From positions 51,500,416-51,564,415 of the forward strand of contig JALMGJ010000003.1 in assembly GCA_023362775.1 (NCBI GenBank): a stretch of DNA of 64,000 nt, written 5' to 3'. The position numbers and the translations under genes were made by a program. Every line of letters starts with the position of its first letter. The stretch's first letter is position 1. The notes beneath the pieces are model-generated. The model saw nothing but the letters and a program-made list of their open reading frames with translations, ran no database searches and had not been told where the DNA came from. This DNA is from Charina bottae. Lineage: Eukaryota > Chordata > Lepidosauria > Squamata > Charinaidae. Of the stretch, positions 22,771 through 35,949 are shown piece after piece.

Positions 22771-25713
22771 CTATAGAGGTTCAGCCTGATGCAACAGCGG
22801 AGTCACACTCCTATATTTTTTGTCACCCCACCCAGCCCTGTCAGCCTCAAGATCAAGATAGAAAGAGGCAAGATAGAAAGAGAAATTGGGAGGTGTTCCA
22901 AATTCCCATGGATGAGCTCCATGAAATCAAATATATGTCAGGGAAAGGATAAGGTCCCCCTTCGCTTCTCTTGCCTTCCTTGGAGTCCTAACAACTGGGG
23001 ATCTGGCAGGAGAAGTAAAGGGTGATCTCTCTTTGGTATAGAAGGAGAGCCAGGTTTGAAAGCAGAATGGCTCTGGAAACCCATGGCCCAGGAGTAGAGG
23101 GTTAGGGTGTGTGCCTGCAACAAATGGCCAGTGGGAGCTGGGCAGATCACAAACCCTGATTGCATCATCAACCACTTCATCAATGAGGCCTCACATATCC
23201 TTTGTATGGCTTGTATCAGGAGAAGAGGGACAACACCCTCCAGTTTAACACTGGAAGCATAAGCATCTGGGGGTGGTAAAGGGGGCAAATGATAATGTGA
23301 GCATGACATTGTGATGGAAGCTCTGCTCCTTTTTTATGTGTGCTGTTATTTTGCATGCATGTATAGAAGGGAGGTGGTTTGCACTGTGACCCTTGCTTGC
23401 CATTCTGACAAAGTTGTTGGATTTCACAGATCCAGGTCTGTGATCAGAACAGAACAGCTAAAGATGAATGGAAGCCTTCTCCATTGTGAGCTGGGGATAA
23501 GATGAAGGTGACATCCTGAGGATATGTCCTTTAGGAATGGTTAATAGGTTATCTTTATCCCATGGTTAGCAGGATGTGAAGAAGAGCCCTAGGATAGTTT
23601 CTATTCTATCCTGTTTCTATTTCAAATCGTAGAAAATTGTTTCTGTTAATCCAGAGTGAAGAATAGAAATTGTGAGCTGGATGATGTCTTTGGGAGTGAG
23701 GCTCTTAAATTATGGGGAGCATCAGAGAGGGACCTCACTTAAGGCTTCACAGGCCAGTCTAGGTCTACTGGCCAGAGATTCCCCAATAATCTGACATTTA
23801 ATCTATACTACCTGAACAACACACAGGTGATTCACAGGGACACTTACTACTTTATATTTACACTTTCTAATTTTCAACATATAGAACAATACAAATGCAG
23901 ACTTATGGAATTGGATTCAAACATTGTTTTGCCTCTAAGTAAGGATTTCTGTTGTTTTGTTTTGACTTGCTTCTTCACACCTATATCTCAAAATATGCCA
24001 TGTGTAGACCAGGAAAATACAGATTTTTAACTATCTTGATTTTCCAAAATGGACTCCATCTTAGCTCTTGCCTCTTGATGCTGTTGCTTAGGGCCTAAAT
24101 AGCAAATGATGCAGCTGTCTCCAAGTGGCTTTAACTGACCATTCTTTTTGTGCAAACAAGTAAATATTTTAAGTGGGTTCTGTTCCTTTCCATGTAAATA
24201 ATGATCTTATACAGTCATATCGTTGCTTCATCTCATTTTGAACTGTCTACCTTAATTGGCAACAGCTTTCTAAAGTTTCAGACTGTAACTTTCCCAGACA
24301 TACTTGGAGATGCAAAGACTGAACTGGCTATCTTCTGCATACAAAACATACGGATTGTCATTAAGCATATGTTGTCAGCAGCCCATTTTCAAAGCAAGTG
24401 GTCTGGTTGTGCGGGGGGGGGGGGGGATTGGATAGACATTTCTGGGAGGGATCAGTACAATGAAGCATCCATGCATCCCCCCCAAAAAAAGATGGAAGGG
24501 GGAAGAGTCTGTAGGGTGACTTATCAAACCTTTGCAGCCGTGTAGTTTTGATAGCTGCATTCGCAGAATGATAAAGTCTGAAGCTTCATCAGAAAGGGCA
24601 AATAATCTAACAGAGCAGCATATGCTTTGCTGGCAGAAAGTTTGCATGTTCAATCTCTCTGGATAAACTGATCAAATCCAAAGGAACGTCTTCTGCACAG
24701 AGCCCTGGAGAACTATTCCCAGTTAAAGTTCAAGACCCTCAGCCTGGCACCCTACTATAACTCCCATCATCCAGAACCAGCACCCCTATGTGCTGCCTGG
24801 TTGGGGATAACATGGTCATAGCCCAACACAATCAAAGTAAGCCTGTGTAAGGTCACACTGTAAATTGTACCATATTGTAAATTGTATTGTAATTCACTGA
24901 AGTGGCTCTTGATGTTATTTGAGAAAGCATCTTTATCAAGAGCTGCAAAAAGATCCCTCAGCAATTTTTTTAACCCCAACCCCAACTGCAGTTTGGCTGA
25001 TTTTATGGCCAAATCCATATTTACCTCATTTAGAATTATTTTCAGGAGCAAGCCCTATCTGCTACAGAAAGATTGATAAATATGTCATTCAACAAAAAAT
25101 TTAGAAACCATTACATTGATTTAAAGAATAAACTGGAAAACTTCAGAATGTTTGAGCTCATATTACAGTACCATGAAACAGCATAGAGCGGTCAGTAGCA
25201 CAACGGGCTGTCTAAATATTTGTGTTATTTTTGACAGTGTATCATTCTAATTAGTAAGCAAAAACATATGTTCACAAAGGAGAAAGCAACAACAATGTTA
25301 ATGAAGGATCTGAATCTGAATGTTATGTTTCTAGGCATTTCTTTTTCATCAACTCAGAGTGCTCCAAGACTCCAACTGCTCATACTACAAAATAATAAAA
25401 TGCGGTCATTATTTTTAAAATAATATCAACAATATGTGTTTTACTCAGAAAGTGTTTTTGATTTTGTAAGTTGGCTGAAATATTGCCAGGGCTATGTCTC
25501 CCCTTAGAAATTAAGGAACAACAGTTATCCCTTCTCTGTATCTCATTTCATTTAAATATGAAATTTTTAAAAAATACCATTAGAACAAACGTTTTGTTTT
25601 TAAAAAGGTAGAAACTATAGAAAAATAAAAGCAAAATACTTGACACATAATTTGGGAGTCTGTATAAATACAGAAGTGGAATGTTTAAAACGTTTATTTA
25701 ACTTTTATTCAGC
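22771..25713. other. Intergenic, mostly unrecognised
   Basis: Contains a 14-nt G-run (24413-24426) and a MITE-like remnant near 24745-24835 ('ctataactcccatcatccag' and 'ctgcctggttggggataa'). The open frames at 22938-23309 (minus) and 24201-24545 (plus) lack recognisable domains. No exon is supported. Confidence 0.5.
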
Positions 25714-25762
25714 AATATTGAATAGGAACATTTAAACATTTTAAATATTCCTATTCAATATT
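25714..25762. repeat. Near-perfect 49-bp palindrome
   Basis: The arms 25714-25736 and 25740-25762 pair at 22 of 23 positions around a 3-nt loop. The outer arm reads aatattgaataggaa. It is AT-rich and cruciform-prone. It could be the relic of a very short fold-back element; no TSD is evident. Confidence 0.85.
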
Positions 25763-28700
25763 TCAATCCAAACAAATATCGGTATGTATGGAAGTAATCT
25801 GTTAGGAATTATTTTCTGGGTGTAACTAAAAAAGTAGAGCCCAAAGGTGAACAGAATTATCTTTGATGCTATGTTGATTTTTTTAACTACCTTGTTTCTA
25901 ATATGGATGTGCAGCACTTCAGTTCCAAAGCCAAGAAGATGGTTAGCAGCAGAGGTGGAGGCTCACACACTGCACCGATCAGCACCTCCTTAAAAAAGCT
26001 TATCTTTTCCTGGGCTCACTCAGTAGCTGTGCAATCCCAGAGGGGAAAAAATGTGCTTGAGTTAAGGAGATGTCAGCAGCACACTCAGGTCTGCTCCCAA
26101 ATGTAACACCTCCTTAATTTCTAAATGCCATTGATCCACAGAAACAAAGCCTTGAAGGGCTTCAGTTCCATGCTGCTGCAGTGAGGCGCATCAGCACAGG
26201 AGGAGCTGACAGCAACAGCAGTTGGCTGCTCTTCCGTTCGTCCTCCCCACCATGCCTGTCTTCCTCTAAAAGCCCACAGTTGGGTGACTTTGTCTGAACT
26301 GCAAAAAGCCAGACAACCACTAGACATGGCAGTAAAGAAATAGATAAAACTGTTTGCTGCCAACTACCCCATGCAATCAGACTTGGGGAAGGCATGGGGC
26401 ATTGAGTGAACACCAAAAGGGCAATCCAGTCAGGCCCCCTGCACTTACAAGCCCCAGAGTGTCTGCCTTTTGCATTCACAATGTTTGTTCCACTGATCTC
26501 TATCTAATGTTCCTGTATATCTGAAAGAAGCCTGTAAGCACACAAGTGATTCTAATTCCTCCTCGTGCCAACGAATATAGCGGATTAATTAGAGCAATAA
26601 ATTTATATTCAAATCCAATTTCCATTAACAAACATTGAAGACATTTGCACTCTGCTGCAGTAAATACTCATCCACAATGAGTAGACCTTTAAGATGCTTA
26701 GCTTAGTATATTGTAATATATTGAATTTAATTCTTATTATTAATATGCCTTGAGGTTTTTCCTGAAAGCATAGGATATAAATTTCAGCAGTGGAAAAACA
26801 GGAAAGGTTAGGCAAGAGTGATTAAAAATCAGTACAAGCACAGCTGCACATATAGTAAAAATGAAAAAGGCTCCAAATATCAGAAAGAAACTGTATTTCA
26901 GAAATCTAGCAATATTTGTAATGTAGCAAGGATAGATTTTCCTTGGAATAATCTAAAATGATGTCCCTATAAAATCTGGTTTTGCATGTAATGTAAAATA
27001 CGTGGCACTCCAGGAAGCTTGAAATGTATCCAGAGATGCCAGAGAACTCACATTACTTGCGATGTTTATTATGCAGAAACCCTTGGTTGACAATAAATTA
27101 CAGCACAGGTAAATATAAGAGAGGAATAATTCTATATTTTACTGGGGGGTGTGTGTGTGTGTTTCTTTAAAGTGTAAGAATTTTTATGACCGTGAGAATA
27201 CCTTTCTTCAGTTTGTTCACATATTGGCATCTTCATTCCAGGACTAAAGAAATTAGAACTGTTCCTAAATGTAAATCCTAATCTGATAATTACACAGTAT
27301 CTACATGCCACTCTAATCCTTTCACTTTTACAGAAACATGTACTAAATGTTGTCTAAGGGTCGGCAACCTTGTTGGGCCCAGGGACCGGGGTTGATATTT
27401 TGTGGGGAGCCCAAAATACACAGGACAAGAATGGAAAGAGGGCTGGCCTATGCCGTGTATATTGAGGTAACTGGGATTTTTGAACTTTGAGGGGCAATCT
27501 CAGACTATGTTGGCTAATTTTCTTTGGATGAGGGAGCCATTTGAAAGGATGCTTGGCAAAGCTGGTCAGAATGTCAAGGTACAGTATATCAGTGACAATC
27601 CCAGAAGAAGTATCTTCTATGAGTGGGTTACACATGCTTAGACACTGCAAGAAGGCCACTGAAATGGCTGCACAAGCCCTCAAGATGATGTAGCACCTCA
27701 GATCTTCAAGCAAGGGATTCAGTCATATCCTTAAGCAATCTACTTAGTGGTTCATATAGCCCTATCATTTATGGATTACACTACCATTTTTCCCACTCAC
27801 CTGCAATCACACTGCTTAAATTTAACAACACAGTTGAAGGAGAGTTGGGAGGTATGAATAAGGACTTTGGGTCTGCTTGTAGTTCTTAGGGTGCAGAGTG
27901 TACACCTCTGCTTTAGTCTCCATTTTAATCTCTAGTTTCTTGGTAAAATAAAGTGCTTTCAGACAAGTCTTTTATTGTGAAATCACACTTTCACCTCCCT
28001 TATGATGGATCCTGATGACCTGGGGAACTCTTCTATCTTTTCTCCCATCACTTCTCCCACATATTTTTTCTCTCTACAAAAAGCAGCCTAATATTGTCCA
28101 ACATCTTTCAACCACTGATGCTTAGACTCTTCTACCTGGCTTCAAGCCAGGAAAATATCAGCTGGTTCAAATTAGCTGGCAGGCCTGCATGAAAATCTAA
28201 GATGTGCATGGTGGGGATAAGAGTTGGGAAGAGTTCAGCATCATTTTATCGATGGATGTTTTACGCAAGGACTGTCTTTGAGTTGCCATTATTGTTCCAC
28301 AGTGTCCAGCCAACCACAGTTATCCAAATATCTATAGTGATGCCCACAGACACCACATCAAGACATAGAAGTTGTGGTAGTAGTCCTAGTAAATACATTT
28401 ATCCTATGGTTATAACTAAGTACAGTACAGATACTGGATAAAAACAGCAGTTAATACAATAATGTGCTACAATTGTAAAATCATAATATAAAATAAGGAC
28501 CATGTAGACTAAATCCATTGGTATGTATATGTTTATTTAGCTGTTTAAATGTATTCAATTTCTGCAAAATTATCCTCCATTGTTGAGGATGAGAGCTCAG
28601 ATGCAACTGCTAATCAGATAGGGCCCAGTGTTGGGAGGAGTCATCTCTTTGGACTGAGCCAAGGCTGGGGTGAAATTGACAAGGGGTTACCAATTACTCA

Positions 28701-29670
28701 AGCATAGTAATAAGGGGAAAATGTTTAAATGGTCCCTTCCAACTATACAAATGGAAACCTCATGTCCTCAAAGACCACCCATGGAAATAAAAGTAATTGA
28801 CCAAGCTGTAAAGAAGCAGGGGAATCCACCAGTCAGAGACCATGGTGAACCACCTTCTGGACAAAGTACCTGGCTGGCATCATTGTAAAAGTTTGAATCC
28901 AGAAAGCAGTTTCTTAAGCCAGCTTCAATACTAGCTAGTGTTAGCACAGGAGCCTTAAGGCTGCTGTTTGCAATTGCCCATTGTCTAAGAGCAAGAACCA
29001 TAAAACTGTTATCAAGTAAGATCTAATCAAAGGACTTTACTGAGGTCATTGGATTTGGAAACATCAGTGGAACTTGATAAATGTGAATTATGGAATTACA
29101 GATTGTTCCAATGTCTCAATATTCTAATGGATTTAGTCTACCTCTTTCGAATTATATATAAATGATTCAAAAAATAAGTATTAAAGTTGTGCCTCGTCAT
29201 CTTGATAACTTCACTGATTTGGCAGTTCATTTTTGCCATATGACATTCTTCCTTTTTAAACTCCTTTTTCACATTCATGGATATATGGATCAAGGTGATT
29301 ATACTGTAGTCTTCTATCTTCTGTAAACAGACCAGATCAGTCCAAAGGAAACTGGGTGTAGCTTGACTTCAGGAAAAAAAAGCCAATCAAGTTAGGCCTG
29401 GGAAGATTTCTTCATCTGTTTCCATTAGTGGGAAACATATACGCAAGGAAGTAATATTTATAACAGTTGAGGAAAGCACTGTTTCCTGTTGCCATCTAGA
29501 AATGGTAGTTATTTTCAGTGTCCTGCAGTGGAAAGAGAAATTTCATTAAAAAACCTGGTATATCCTTCATATGAGGAGTTTATAATTTCTGAGTCAAAAT
29601 AAACACCTTTTGCAGTAGTGGGAACATGGGGTGGTGGTGGAAGAAAAAAGGTTACTTGCAAGCTTTAGTG
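25763..29670. other. Intergenic, nothing firm
   Basis: AT-rich with a short GT run (about 27149-27161). The segment 27356-27713 has a minus-strand open frame of 119 codons and begins near 'gggtcggcaacctt', which resembles a hAT end, but the partner end was not found. No gene can be supported. Confidence 0.5.
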
Positions 29671-29965
29671 CATAGCTTTCCAAACTCTGTGTAGCGACAC
29701 TTTAGTGTGTCGGTGGGGGTGTGCACTGCGGCGGCAGCGGCGTGCACGGCGGTGGTGGCAGTGACGACGGCAGCGGTGCGCCATCAGCGCTTCTGCGTTT
29801 TAGCGAGGCCGCCGCCGCTGCCGCTGCGGTGTACACCTCCGCTGCGTGCCCCCCCATGCCGCTGCCGTGCGCCCCCCGCACAGCCACCATGCACGCCTCC
29901 GCCCCCGCGCCGCTGCCACTACCGCTGCTGGTGTGTCGCCAATGGCGGCAGTTTGGAAAGCACTG
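29671..29965. mobile_element. GC-rich hAT MITE with perfect 8-bp TSD
   Basis: The element is 295 bp, with ends 'catagctttccaaact' and 'agtttggaaagcactg' forming terminal inverted repeats. A perfect TSD, ctttagtg, lies at 29663-29670 and 29966-29973. The interior is dominated by GCGGCGGC- and CCGCC-type sequence, rich in CpG, in an AT-rich neighbourhood. Apparent open frames inside it, with Pro-, Ala- and Cys-rich translations, are composition artefacts. It is related to the fragment at 35950-36174. Confidence 0.9.
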
Positions 29966-30538
29966 CTTTAGTGGTATAGCCCATGGAAGATTAGGATTCT
30001 TGATGTCAGCTAGAAGAAATCATCCATCTGTTTGGAATGTGGGAAGACATCAGGAGCAATCAGGTACCAGTGCACAATCTGAGTCCCTGAGATGGAATAT
30101 GCCCCCTACCCCATCTTGCACCAAAAGTTACCTCCCCCTCCAAAAGTTATCATTAAACTGTAAGTTTTGATGTGCTAGTACGGAGGGATTATTGCAATCA
30201 TTTTAATTATTTTTTAAAAATTAAGGCTTTAATTTTAATTAAATGTAGATTAGTCAAATCAGGTTTTTATTTTAACTCCACCCACTTTTTGGAGCATGTC
30301 TCATGAACATAAGCTGGAATTTATATTTCAGGGCATAAGGAAAAGAGAACAATATAGTGGTATGGGCGAGACATCAGCTATCCAATTGTACAGGCCAAAA
30401 GAAGAACAGGGACCAACATTTCAACAGGTGCTGACTATAAACCTTTGCAACCTAGAAATAGCTGATTCAGCTATAACTCACAGGCCAGTTACCCTGATGT
30501 CTATATTGAGTGAATTGTTGGTCAGTATTATTAAAGAC
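29966..30538. other. Intergenic, nothing recognised
   Basis: Between the GC-rich MITE and a SINE head; no supported feature. Confidence 0.5.
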
Positions 30539-30625
30539 GGGGAGCCTGTTTGGAATGGTGGTTAAGGCACCAGGCTAGAAACCGGGAGACTGTGAATTCT
30601 AGTCCCACATGGTGACTTATCTAGG
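30539..30625 (+). mobile_element. tRNA-SINE head fragment
   Basis: 'gagcctgtttggaatggtgg' followed by 'ttaaggcaccaggctagaaa' and 'ccgggagactgtgaattcta' is the tRNA-related head of the SINE family found elsewhere in the window. The body and tail are missing. Confidence 0.75.
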
Positions 30626-30886
30626 AGAATCCAACTTCATTCCATCTTTTCTTTTCTCAGTCACAAAGGGGGGAGTAAACTATAGCAGCATTTTCTCCAT
30701 TTTCTTCCATTCTGAAGGAGATTGATTCTTCATTGCAGAGAAGGGCAAAGTATGGGTGCCCATAGGGTAGTAATTGGTTCTTAAGGCAATTCTTGGCAAG
30801 CTCCTTATGATGCACATCAATCTGCTGTAAGTAGAGTAAGAAGAAATGGTTAATGCTAAATCAGTCTTGCCCATTCTCTATATGGC

Positions 30887-31720
30887 TCAGAAATCGTCCT
30901 GTCCCACCCGTTCTTGCAGAGAGGGCATGCTGTGGACCCCCTCTATGAAAGAATTCCATCTAGCGGGGTCTCGGAGGTGAGCCTTCTCTGCAGCAGCACC
31001 TGCCCTATGGAACATCCTCTCCCCATAGATAAGACAGGCCACTTTACTCCTGGACTTCAAGAAAAAATTAAAAACTTGGCTCTGTGGGTCAGAAATCGTC
31101 CTGTCCCACCCATTCTTGCAGAGAGGGCATGCTGCGGACCCCCTCTATGGAAGAATTCCATCTAGCGGGGTCTCGGAGGCGAGCCTTCTCTGTAGCGGCA
31201 CCTGCCCTATGGAACATCCTCCCCCATAGATAAGACAGGCCACTTTACTCCTGGACTTCAAGAAAAAATTAAAAACTTGGCTCTGTGGGTCAGAAATCGT
31301 CCTGTCCCACCCGTTCTTGCAGAGAGGGCATGCTGCGGACCCCCTCTATGGAAGAATTCCATCTAGCGGGGTCTCGGAGGCGAGCCTTCTCTGTAGCGGC
31401 ACCTGCCCTATGGAACATCCTCCCCCATAGATAAGACAGGCCACTTTACTCCTGGACTTCAGGAAAAAATTAAAAACTTGGCTTTGTGATCTCGCCTGGG
31501 GCAAAAAGGAAAGTGGTCACACTTGGGGATGGCTGATCTCTTAGAGTCGCCTCAAATATTTTAAATATTTTTAGCTTCACTGTAAGAACCACCTGCCACA
31601 TGGAGTTTATTTAATTTATATTTTTATTGTTATATTTATTGTATTTTAATGACGTTGTTATGGTTGTAAACCACCCAGAGTCCCTCCTTGAGGGGGAGAT
31701 GGGCGGTCATAGAAATTTAA

Positions 31721-31751
<31 letters not shown>

Positions 31752-31755
31752 ATGC
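30887..31755 (+). mobile_element. L2-type LINE 3' end with 201-bp tandem triplication
   Basis: This is a 5'-truncated L2-type copy. Three tandem copies of a 201-202 bp unit start at 30887, 31089 and 31290. After the third, the sequence runs into the unique 3'UTR and ends 'gggagatgggcggtcataga', followed by an AAATA/AATAAA-type repeat (about 31713-31755). The unit covers the conserved C-terminal coding end (reading like EFHLAGSRRRAFS and WNILPP). The single-copy relative at 58082-58572 confirms the native order. Confidence 0.85.
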
Positions 31756-31914
31756 AATGCACAGATAGGCTCTGAATCAATTTTACCGCTTTTAACAATT
31801 TCACCACAGTGTTAGACCTAAGAAATTACAGTAAGTGTAAATTCAACCCAATTATTTCCGTATCATTCACTGAAGTTCTTTACACACAGTGTTTTTTATG
31901 GTTCTCTGTTTCCC

Positions 31915-32040
31915 CAACCTATCACCTTCTGAAATGTTGGACAACCATACCGATCTTCCCAACAAGCTCTGCCATCCTTTGTGCTAAGTGGAGTGTTGTA
32001 CTCCTCCAGTCCTGGAGGATGCCAAGTCAGGGAAGGTAGC
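31915..32040. mobile_element. MITE-like inverted repeat
   Basis: 'gtttccccaacctatcacct' at the left and 'ctggaggatgccaagtcagg' at the right form a weak inverted pair of the fold-back DNA transposon family also seen near 16.1 and 24.8 kb. TSD not resolved. Confidence 0.4.
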
Positions 32041-32167
32041 TACAGATTACACTAATTATCATATCCGTGATGTACAATCCCTAACATGACTGAATGAGCC
32101 ACAAATTTCAGTTTGCTGCCTGTTTTAAACTCTCGGCCCTGAGGATGTATTAACAAATAACAGACTT

Positions 32168-32240
32168 ACACCAGAGTCCCCTTCGGGGGAGATGGGGCAG
32201 TGATAGAAATCGAAAGAATAAATAAATTAAAAAATTGCCT
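32168..32240 (+). mobile_element. L2-type LINE 3' terminal fragment
   Basis: The terminal block 'ccagagtccccttcggggga' with 'gatggggcagtgatagaaat' and an AATAAATAAA tail matches the ends of other L2-type copies in the window. Confidence 0.65.
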
Positions 32241-32740
32241 AGGGAGGAGCAGTGTTCTCAAAATGAAGTAGAAAATAATAGAAAACTTGATTCACGCACA
32301 TGTGGGTAAAAGTATGATGTGGAATTCTTTCCATAATTACACAATTTGAAGGCCCCTTTTGAACTCCACATGGAATTCCTACCCCCTTTGAAAACAGTGA
32401 ATGGTTAGCTTGACAGGAACCACGTTTTCAGCCATTTCCATCTGAACATTTTCATCTTTCTGAAGTTTGATAATAGAGTGAATTTTTATTTTTTTTCTCG
32501 CTGTTTCCAGTGAGCATTCCGTTTCTGTAAATGGTTTAATATTTGCAGTGTACCAGAACCAATTTAACAAAATACTGCAGGAATCAAAGTTCTGGTTCTC
32601 CTATACTGCTGTAAGCTGCTGTGCACTAATTATTTCCTTAACAATGTAGCCTATATAAAATGAAAAAAAAAAAACAAGTGTGCCACAATACAAAGGATAT
32701 ACCATGCCTTAAGCCTCCGTAGGTAGAAGCAGCACTAAAT

Positions 32741-32863
32741 CAGTCTTTCCCAGATTGGCTCTATCCAGATGTAGGAGGATTATAAATCCTGGAATTTCCA
32801 CCCATCGTGATCTTTTTGATTGGTCCAGTTGCAACACATCTGGACAGTGCCAATTGGGGACTG
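32741..32863. mobile_element. Small MITE
   Basis: The left end 'cagtctttcccagattggct' pairs with the right end 'gccaattggggactg'. The inner arms 'tccagatgt' and 'acatctgga' also pair. The hAT-like CAG terminus is present, but the flanking 8-mers do not match. Confidence 0.5.
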
Positions 32864-35800
32864 CTGGATTCAATCAGTGTTAAGAGCTGAGAAGCAGGCT
32901 GTTTTGATAAGAAGCCCTGGTTAAAACAGCTAACTTTTGGAGCCTTGCACACGTTTCTGAGAGTTGGTGTAAAGTGATGGATACCAGCCACAGCTGACTC
33001 CAAAGCTGGCTCCACTCTTGCCTGCTTGCATGGAAATGACTGAAAAAAAAGATCCTGCTTCTAGCAAATCTCTAGAACTTGCAGAGGTTGCTGCTATACA
33101 GGCATTTCCTTCCCTCTGAACAAACTGGGATCTGGCATTTTGATGATGGAAAGCTACAAGGTAAACTTTTAAAGGAATCATTGGAAGCACTTGAGACGAT
33201 GAAGAACCACGAGCTATTGATAGTATCTGACCAGCTGAGAGGAAACCCTTGCCTTCTTCATCAATTTTTCACAATCTGACCCCCATGATCAACAGTGACA
33301 GGGTGTGGTAGACATCCCTCTACTTTTGTGGCTACTGTAGACCAGAGGAGAGAGCTTCTTGCATTGCTGTCTCCCTCTCCCATTTGTTCAATAATCTCCT
33401 CCACTAAGAGTTTTGAGTCAAAAGCTGTTGATAACATCTCTCTGATGAGACTAAAGTCTTATAAAAGAATGTAGACAAAACTGTAGTGGAACTGGAATTC
33501 TTTACAATCTTTTATTGCTTCATTATTTTACTTTGTAAATTGCTTTAAGATAGAGAAGGAGATAAAATTTGTGTCTGAACCATTAAGTTGTTCCATATAA
33601 GTATACTTTACGATAATGTAGTAGACATAGGAACTCACTGACTAGTAGCCAAGATTTCTCCTTGGGTTATTCATGAGAAAGAAAGGACTACATAAGCACA
33701 TAATTTCATTTTATTTTTTGTCCCTCAGGCCAGGGAGACCTGAGGTCACCAATCAAGAGTTGGCAACAAGTATTTGGTGTCAGGATTAGAGAACCCAAGT
33801 ACCTGGAGGTGGACTGTTAAAGGTGCTTATTGTTGGGGAGGTCCCTGCCAGTGCTAAACAAATCTGACACCCATAACTTTGTTTATATATTCAGGTAAAA
33901 ATGCAGGTTCTTCTTGTTTGAGTTGCCTTGAGATAATAGAAGTGTTCTGGAGTAGACATTGTTAGAGTCCATAAAGAGACATATATCTGCTGAGCTCAGT
34001 CTCACACACCCACTTATGTCTTGTGAGTTTTAACAACTGAGTGAAAGATTATAATAATCACAAATGTAGTGTAAATAAGGAGGTTTTGGGAGGAAGAGCA
34101 AATTAGAATGAGTGAATCATTTGAAGCTTTTCACTGGAAGGAAAAAAGAAAAGGATTGCGCTGAAAATATTTCCAGCGGATGAGATAGAAGTAAAGTAAA
34201 TGAATAAAAATGAAATAGAGCTTAAGAAATTGTGGGGACTGGAAGAGAGAAGTAATAAGGAGAAGAAAATGAGAATAAAACAGAATGTTGGATTATATAG
34301 GAAGAAATGAAAATAAAGAAATATAAAGGAGCAAGATGATGGTGACACTTAAAAGTGAGATGTTTAGAGTGATTGTACAGCCATCTAGAGTTGTTGAGAG
34401 TTGGGTGGCATTCAAGTTTAATTTGTCTATTATTTAGGAAAGGATAGCCACTGGGGGGAAAAGGCTAAAGAGATAGTAAAGATCGGTCAAGTAGCATGCT
34501 CAAGAACTGAGTTAAAGGAAGAAAAATGAGAAATTGAATAAATATGAAAGACTATACATACGTAATCGGTTTTAAGGTTTTTTTTTTAAAAAATTGGATT
34601 CCTCTTTGTTACATTGACTAAAACAGGAACCTCAGGTCTTTGAGACAGAGATGAAAGTACTGTACAGATAAGAAGCAAACACAACAAGGACAAGCTTCAC
34701 ATGATGGAGAAGGCTGTTATGGGGAACAGTCGTATGAGAGAGGAAGGATCATTTGATTGGAAAACTGACAGTGTCATGTGAGGAATGAACTCTTCCTTTC
34801 ATTGTTTCCCCACTGAAATTACATAGACACACAGGCAATGTAAGGTACTGTAGTGACCCAGCAGAATTTTGCATGGCTATGTAATTTCAAGTGAGAAAAC
34901 AGTTTATTGGGGAAAGGGTTAAACCTTCCAGGGCTGCTTCCACATCAAATTAAAGCTGGAACTCCTGTATGGTGGGACATTTGACCCCAAGGCTGGGTGA
35001 GAAACTTACTAGATTCACCTTTTCATGCAAATACTTCCAATTTCCCAAACCTATATGCAAACTAGGATGCATTACACACCAATATCTGCACTTTTCCAAA
35101 GTTGCTATACCCTCTACAATTCAAAGTATTTTGCACAAAAATATGTGCACTGGGGAGACTCAGGCACCATGCACTATTCTGGAGAAACAGCATGAAAAAA
35201 TGTGCGTTAGGAAAAGTGCATATTCAAATGCATATCTTAAGAGAAACATGCATGTGCAGATTTAAAAAGAACAGAATTAGATGTGAGAATTGAATGGAAT
35301 GGACTGAAGATTACATGAATAACTGAGTGAAACAAAGTTGGAAACTTCACTCATCCGTCCTTGTAGCCTATGATCTGCCTCAACAAGATCTTTGTATCAT
35401 GGAGGTGTATCCCTCTGCTGGGACCACATGCCTTGTGGAGGCATGTTGTTCTATGGGCACAAAGAGTCAAAGTGGGACTGATTTCCTTTAATTGGCCACT
35501 TGGCTTTGTTAACAGTGGCTTTTTGAGGAAAATGAAGTGGCAATGGTGGGTCCCCTTGACAAGGAGATGTGGGGGGTTGCTTCATGGCTATGCTTTGAAG
35601 GAGCACTTTGATTAAACCAAGTAAACTGCTGCTTAGATCTACACTGCTGTCTTACGCACATTTAGATTTTAGAGAGAGTGGAAAGAAAAATATAATTAAC
35701 AACTAAGCACATTTGGGATAGTAGCAGAAAGTTTTGAAAAAAAAATTTTTTTGCTTTTTTAATCCAAAAAACAAATGGCAGGTAAACAACAATAGTTATA

Positions 35801-35870
35801 AGAAGGTAAGAGAATATTGGAACTCTTTAGGTGACTTTTCAAGAGGGAGACCGGCTGTAAGTCTGCTTAC
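32864..35870. other. Intergenic, with a purine-biased stretch
   Basis: Bases 34060-34560 are markedly purine-rich on the plus strand, which yields a spurious minus-strand open frame of 81 codons. No gene or classified repeat can be supported in this interval. Confidence 0.45.
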
Positions 35871-35910
35871 ATTACATTACATTACATTACATTACATTAC
35901 ATTACATTAC
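35871..35910. repeat. Microsatellite (ATTAC)8
   Basis: Eight uninterrupted ATTAC units. Confidence 0.95.
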
Positions 35911-35949
35911 TTTTAATGAAATACATGATTTTCATTATCTGCCTTGATC

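Noticed and set aside
27354..27713. 119-codon minus-strand open frame
   Set aside because: No recognisable domain, no splice context, and one edge resembles a transposon end; insufficient to call a gene.
29707..30170. Open frames of 90 and 149 codons rich in Pro, Ala and Cys
   Set aside because: They lie within the GC-rich interior of a hAT MITE that has a perfect TSD; the openness comes from GC-rich composition.
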